A stretch of 64,000 nucleotides of DNA, from NCBI RefSeq assembly GCF_900496995.4, contig NC_044018.1:10936501-11000500 (forward strand), in the 5' to 3' direction. Below are positions 61,655 through 64,000 of the stretch, piece by piece (the stretch's first letter is position 1; the number at the start of each line of letters is the position of its first letter). The translations under genes were made by a program, and so were the position numbers. This stretch comes from Aquila chrysaetos chrysaetos (lineage: Eukaryota; Chordata; Aves; Accipitriformes; Accipitridae). Below the pieces are notes generated by a model, which was given only the letters and a program-made list of their open reading frames with translations, searched no databases and had not been told where the DNA came from.

Positions 61655-64000
61655 GTAAGGTGGTCAGTCCAAGAGGGTAGTGTGATTGGCTCCTTTTGGC
61701 TCCTGCTGTGGTTCCTCTCCCTAAGAAAGAAGTTTTTCTTTTTGAGAAGTGTTATGTATCACATTTCAATATTTCCTTTGCCATCCACTGGGCAAACAAG
61801 CCAACGCTTTTATTCGGTGGAGGCCAAGTAATGACCTTTCATTTTGAATAGTGACTTTAGCATGCAAGTAACAGACCTGATTTCAGTGGACCTTCTTGTG
61901 CAGTCGGTGCAATTGAGCGCAAGAGAAAGCACGTCAGCTTGGCCGGGATTCGGCTACGTATATTTACTGACTTGCCGACAGCGCACACCAGAGCTGTGCA
62001 GCCTGCTCGTTTCTTTTCCCATCTCGCTGGGGAGCAAGGAGGGTGGAAGTGTAGTACCGAAGGGCTCTTTATAGATTCAGAGTAGGAAAATCAGCGTGCA
62101 GGTGAACTGCCACCATAGCTTGAGAAATTTGATGCAGGATGAAGTGCCCGAACACTACGGCAGGCCATTGCAGGATGGGCTTTCACTCTGCAGGCATTGC
62201 TGGGCTTTTTCAGCATGCTGGACTCACACCTTTCTCTGTTTCTCTGCATCTTGATTTAGTCAGGGAACTGTGGGATGCGTTGAATTAGCTTCACTCTTTC
62301 AGGGCTTTTCTTGGAAAAATGTTGGATGTATATTTGGTTTGGGCTAGAACTCCACTAACAATGCTAGGCCAGTGTGGGTTGTGATTGTCATTTACAGAAA
62401 AAAAAGGTCATGTATCTGGAGTATTTAGAACTGCCTATAGAGAGCTATGACACAGCCCTACTCACAAATCAAACGACAACTTTTTGACAATTAAAAAACT
62501 TGTATGAAGTAGATTTTTCTAGTAAATTTCTAAGGAAATTACTTGTAAAATAAGTCTCCGGCAAGTAATGGGTAAAATCAGGTGTAAAGAACATTGTAAG
62601 AGAATTAAAATAACAGCCATTGCCTTGGGAACTTGGTTGGCAATGTGTTACTTCATTATTTCAGAGCCTTACTAAAAATTACCACCGTACCTTTTGAATA
62701 AGTTTAGAGTGAATAGACCTCTTTTTCTAGGTATTAAATAAATGTGTAGGACCATCTCCAGACAGGACACTTTGCCCAGTAATTAACATAGGAGATGCCT
62801 TGAGGTTTGGCTTGACATCATGCTGTGTTGCTGATGTGACCAGATCCTCTCTCTGGTAGCTGGAAGTGGGTACAAGTGCCCACCTAGCTGGACAGTATGT
62901 GTGCTGTCAACATAGCACTGATTTTCCACCTATGTTCTCGCCAAAGCAAGTCCTTTCATAGCACCAAAGAAAAATCTCTTGTTCTTAAGAGTAAACTTTC
63001 TGTTTATTGTGCCGAAGCATGGAAATTATGCCCCTATTAAGCTGGAGGATAAACCAAAGAGAGCTCACACATCCACACTTCCAGTGTAACTCTGAGTTGC
63101 CTGCGTGCAATTAGCCAGAATCTGTGGGATTCATGAACAAGAACAAGGTAAAGGGAATAGTTTTAAAAAACGTTCCTACAAACCGAATGAATCTAAGAGG
63201 GTCTTGTAAGGCAGTGTGGCTAAACTGGGTCTTTTCCAGCTCCAGACTGCTTTTTGGTCAGAAATCCGGACTCACCAGTGACAATTAGGATTTTCTTTGC
63301 TTTGGCCAAGGCAAGCAAATTTGTTTGTAGGGTGAACTGAAAACAGGAAAACTAATGTTCAGGGGCAAAATAGTTGGCTAAGATCAAGTTCTTGATGCAT
63401 TGAGAGCATCATTCAACATGCGACCATCCTGGAGATGGAAAATCTTAGCCTTTAATTGGTGTCCAAGTCAGTGGAGGCTTGACTTTCCTGCCACAAAAAT
63501 CTGACCATTTGAGTCTGAGCTTCTCAGTTATGCTTGAAAATATCACCCACAGATTTTGTTTATAAGTCATGGAGATGAATTCTCTTATTCCCAAGGGGGT
63601 AGCAGAATGAAAAGATGCTGTCTTGGTTTGAGATTTGTTTTTACCAATGGAAAGACAAGACACACTCTCTCTTGGTCTTATTATGGGACATCTAAATCTT
63701 CCGTGTTTTAGAAAATGGGAAATGTTGCCTTGCATTCAGAAGTACACGAGAAGATTCAAGCACTCTTGCTTCTCATTTCTTATCTCACCACTATTGCTTT
63801 GGAGCTTGATTTTAACAGTAGTCCATACCCATATTGTAACTACTCATCTAAGTCAAATTTCAGGTGGTAACAGACTTGTCTTCCCATTTTTCTCCTTTTC
63901 TATTTTGTTTCCTCCTTCTTTCTTTCCTTCCTTTCCCCCTTTTTTCTCAACCTTTTTTTTCTCCCCCCTTCTCTCTCCCCTTTTCCCCCTCATCTAAAAA
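61655..64000 (+). other. MATN3 intron 2 (partial)
   Basis: No EGF-type exon (CALGTHGCQH-like) was found before the right edge. The last 120 bases or so (about 63880-64000) are strongly pyrimidine-rich. Confidence 0.7.

Noticed and set aside
63880-64000. Pyrimidine-rich right edge as a splice acceptor region for MATN3 exon 3
   Set aside because: The tract is far longer than an acceptor tract and no AG followed by EGF-coding sequence is present before the window ends.

Overview
This is vertebrate nuclear DNA, most likely from a bird. The reasons are a recognisable CR1 LINE 3' end at about 26.75-27.14 kb, small GT-AG introns, GC-rich first exons in an otherwise AT-rich background, and a gene set that reads as sauropsid. 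Everything confidently coding is on the + strand. It forms three genes in a head-to-tail row: a metadherin-like gene (6.4-33.2 kb), LAPTM4A complete (42.9-56.8 kb), and the first two exons of MATN3 (59.0 kb to beyond the right edge).

The protein sequences fix the locus. The 4-TM protein reads as LAPTM4A and not LAPTM4B, and the matrilin vWA domain reads as MATN3 and not MATN2. From memory, this corresponds to human 2p24 (SDC1...LAPTM4A-MATN3). That block is the whole-genome-duplication partner of human 8q22 (SDC2...MTDH-LAPTM4B-MATN2).

The first gene sits where an MTDH duplicate would be expected on the 2p24-type chromosome. I could assemble 12 exons for it by hand with consistent splice phases, giving about 460 codons. 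It keeps hallmarks of MTDH/LYRIC/AEG-1: one N-terminal membrane segment, basic nuclear-localisation clusters, the two-tryptophan SND1-binding motif, and the lysine-rich tail ending in Glu-Thr. It is otherwise very diverged. I know of no such gene between SDC1 and LAPTM4A in mammals, so this is the main discovery candidate: a divergent metadherin ohnolog retained in this lineage.

Layout: 1-5.9 kb is upstream non-coding DNA with a small orphan CpG island and one exon-like segment with a GC donor. 5.9-6.8 kb is the CpG-island promoter and exon 1 of the MTDH-like gene, followed by a CCCAT satellite. 6.7-32.9 kb holds its introns and exons 2-12, with the CR1 copy in intron 7. 33.2-42.2 kb is intergenic with two MIR relics. 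42.3-43.3 kb is the LAPTM4A CpG island, with an RFX-like palindrome, CCAAT boxes and an unexplained extra ATG-plus-donor candidate exon. 43-56.8 kb is the rest of LAPTM4A. 56.8-59.0 kb is a 2.2 kb spacer, then comes MATN3.

The three products have unrelated cellular roles: an ER/nuclear scaffold, an endolysosomal membrane protein and a cartilage matrix adaptor. The linkage reflects ancestral synteny and not a shared pathway. No tRNA, rRNA, CRISPR or prokaryotic-type feature was seen.
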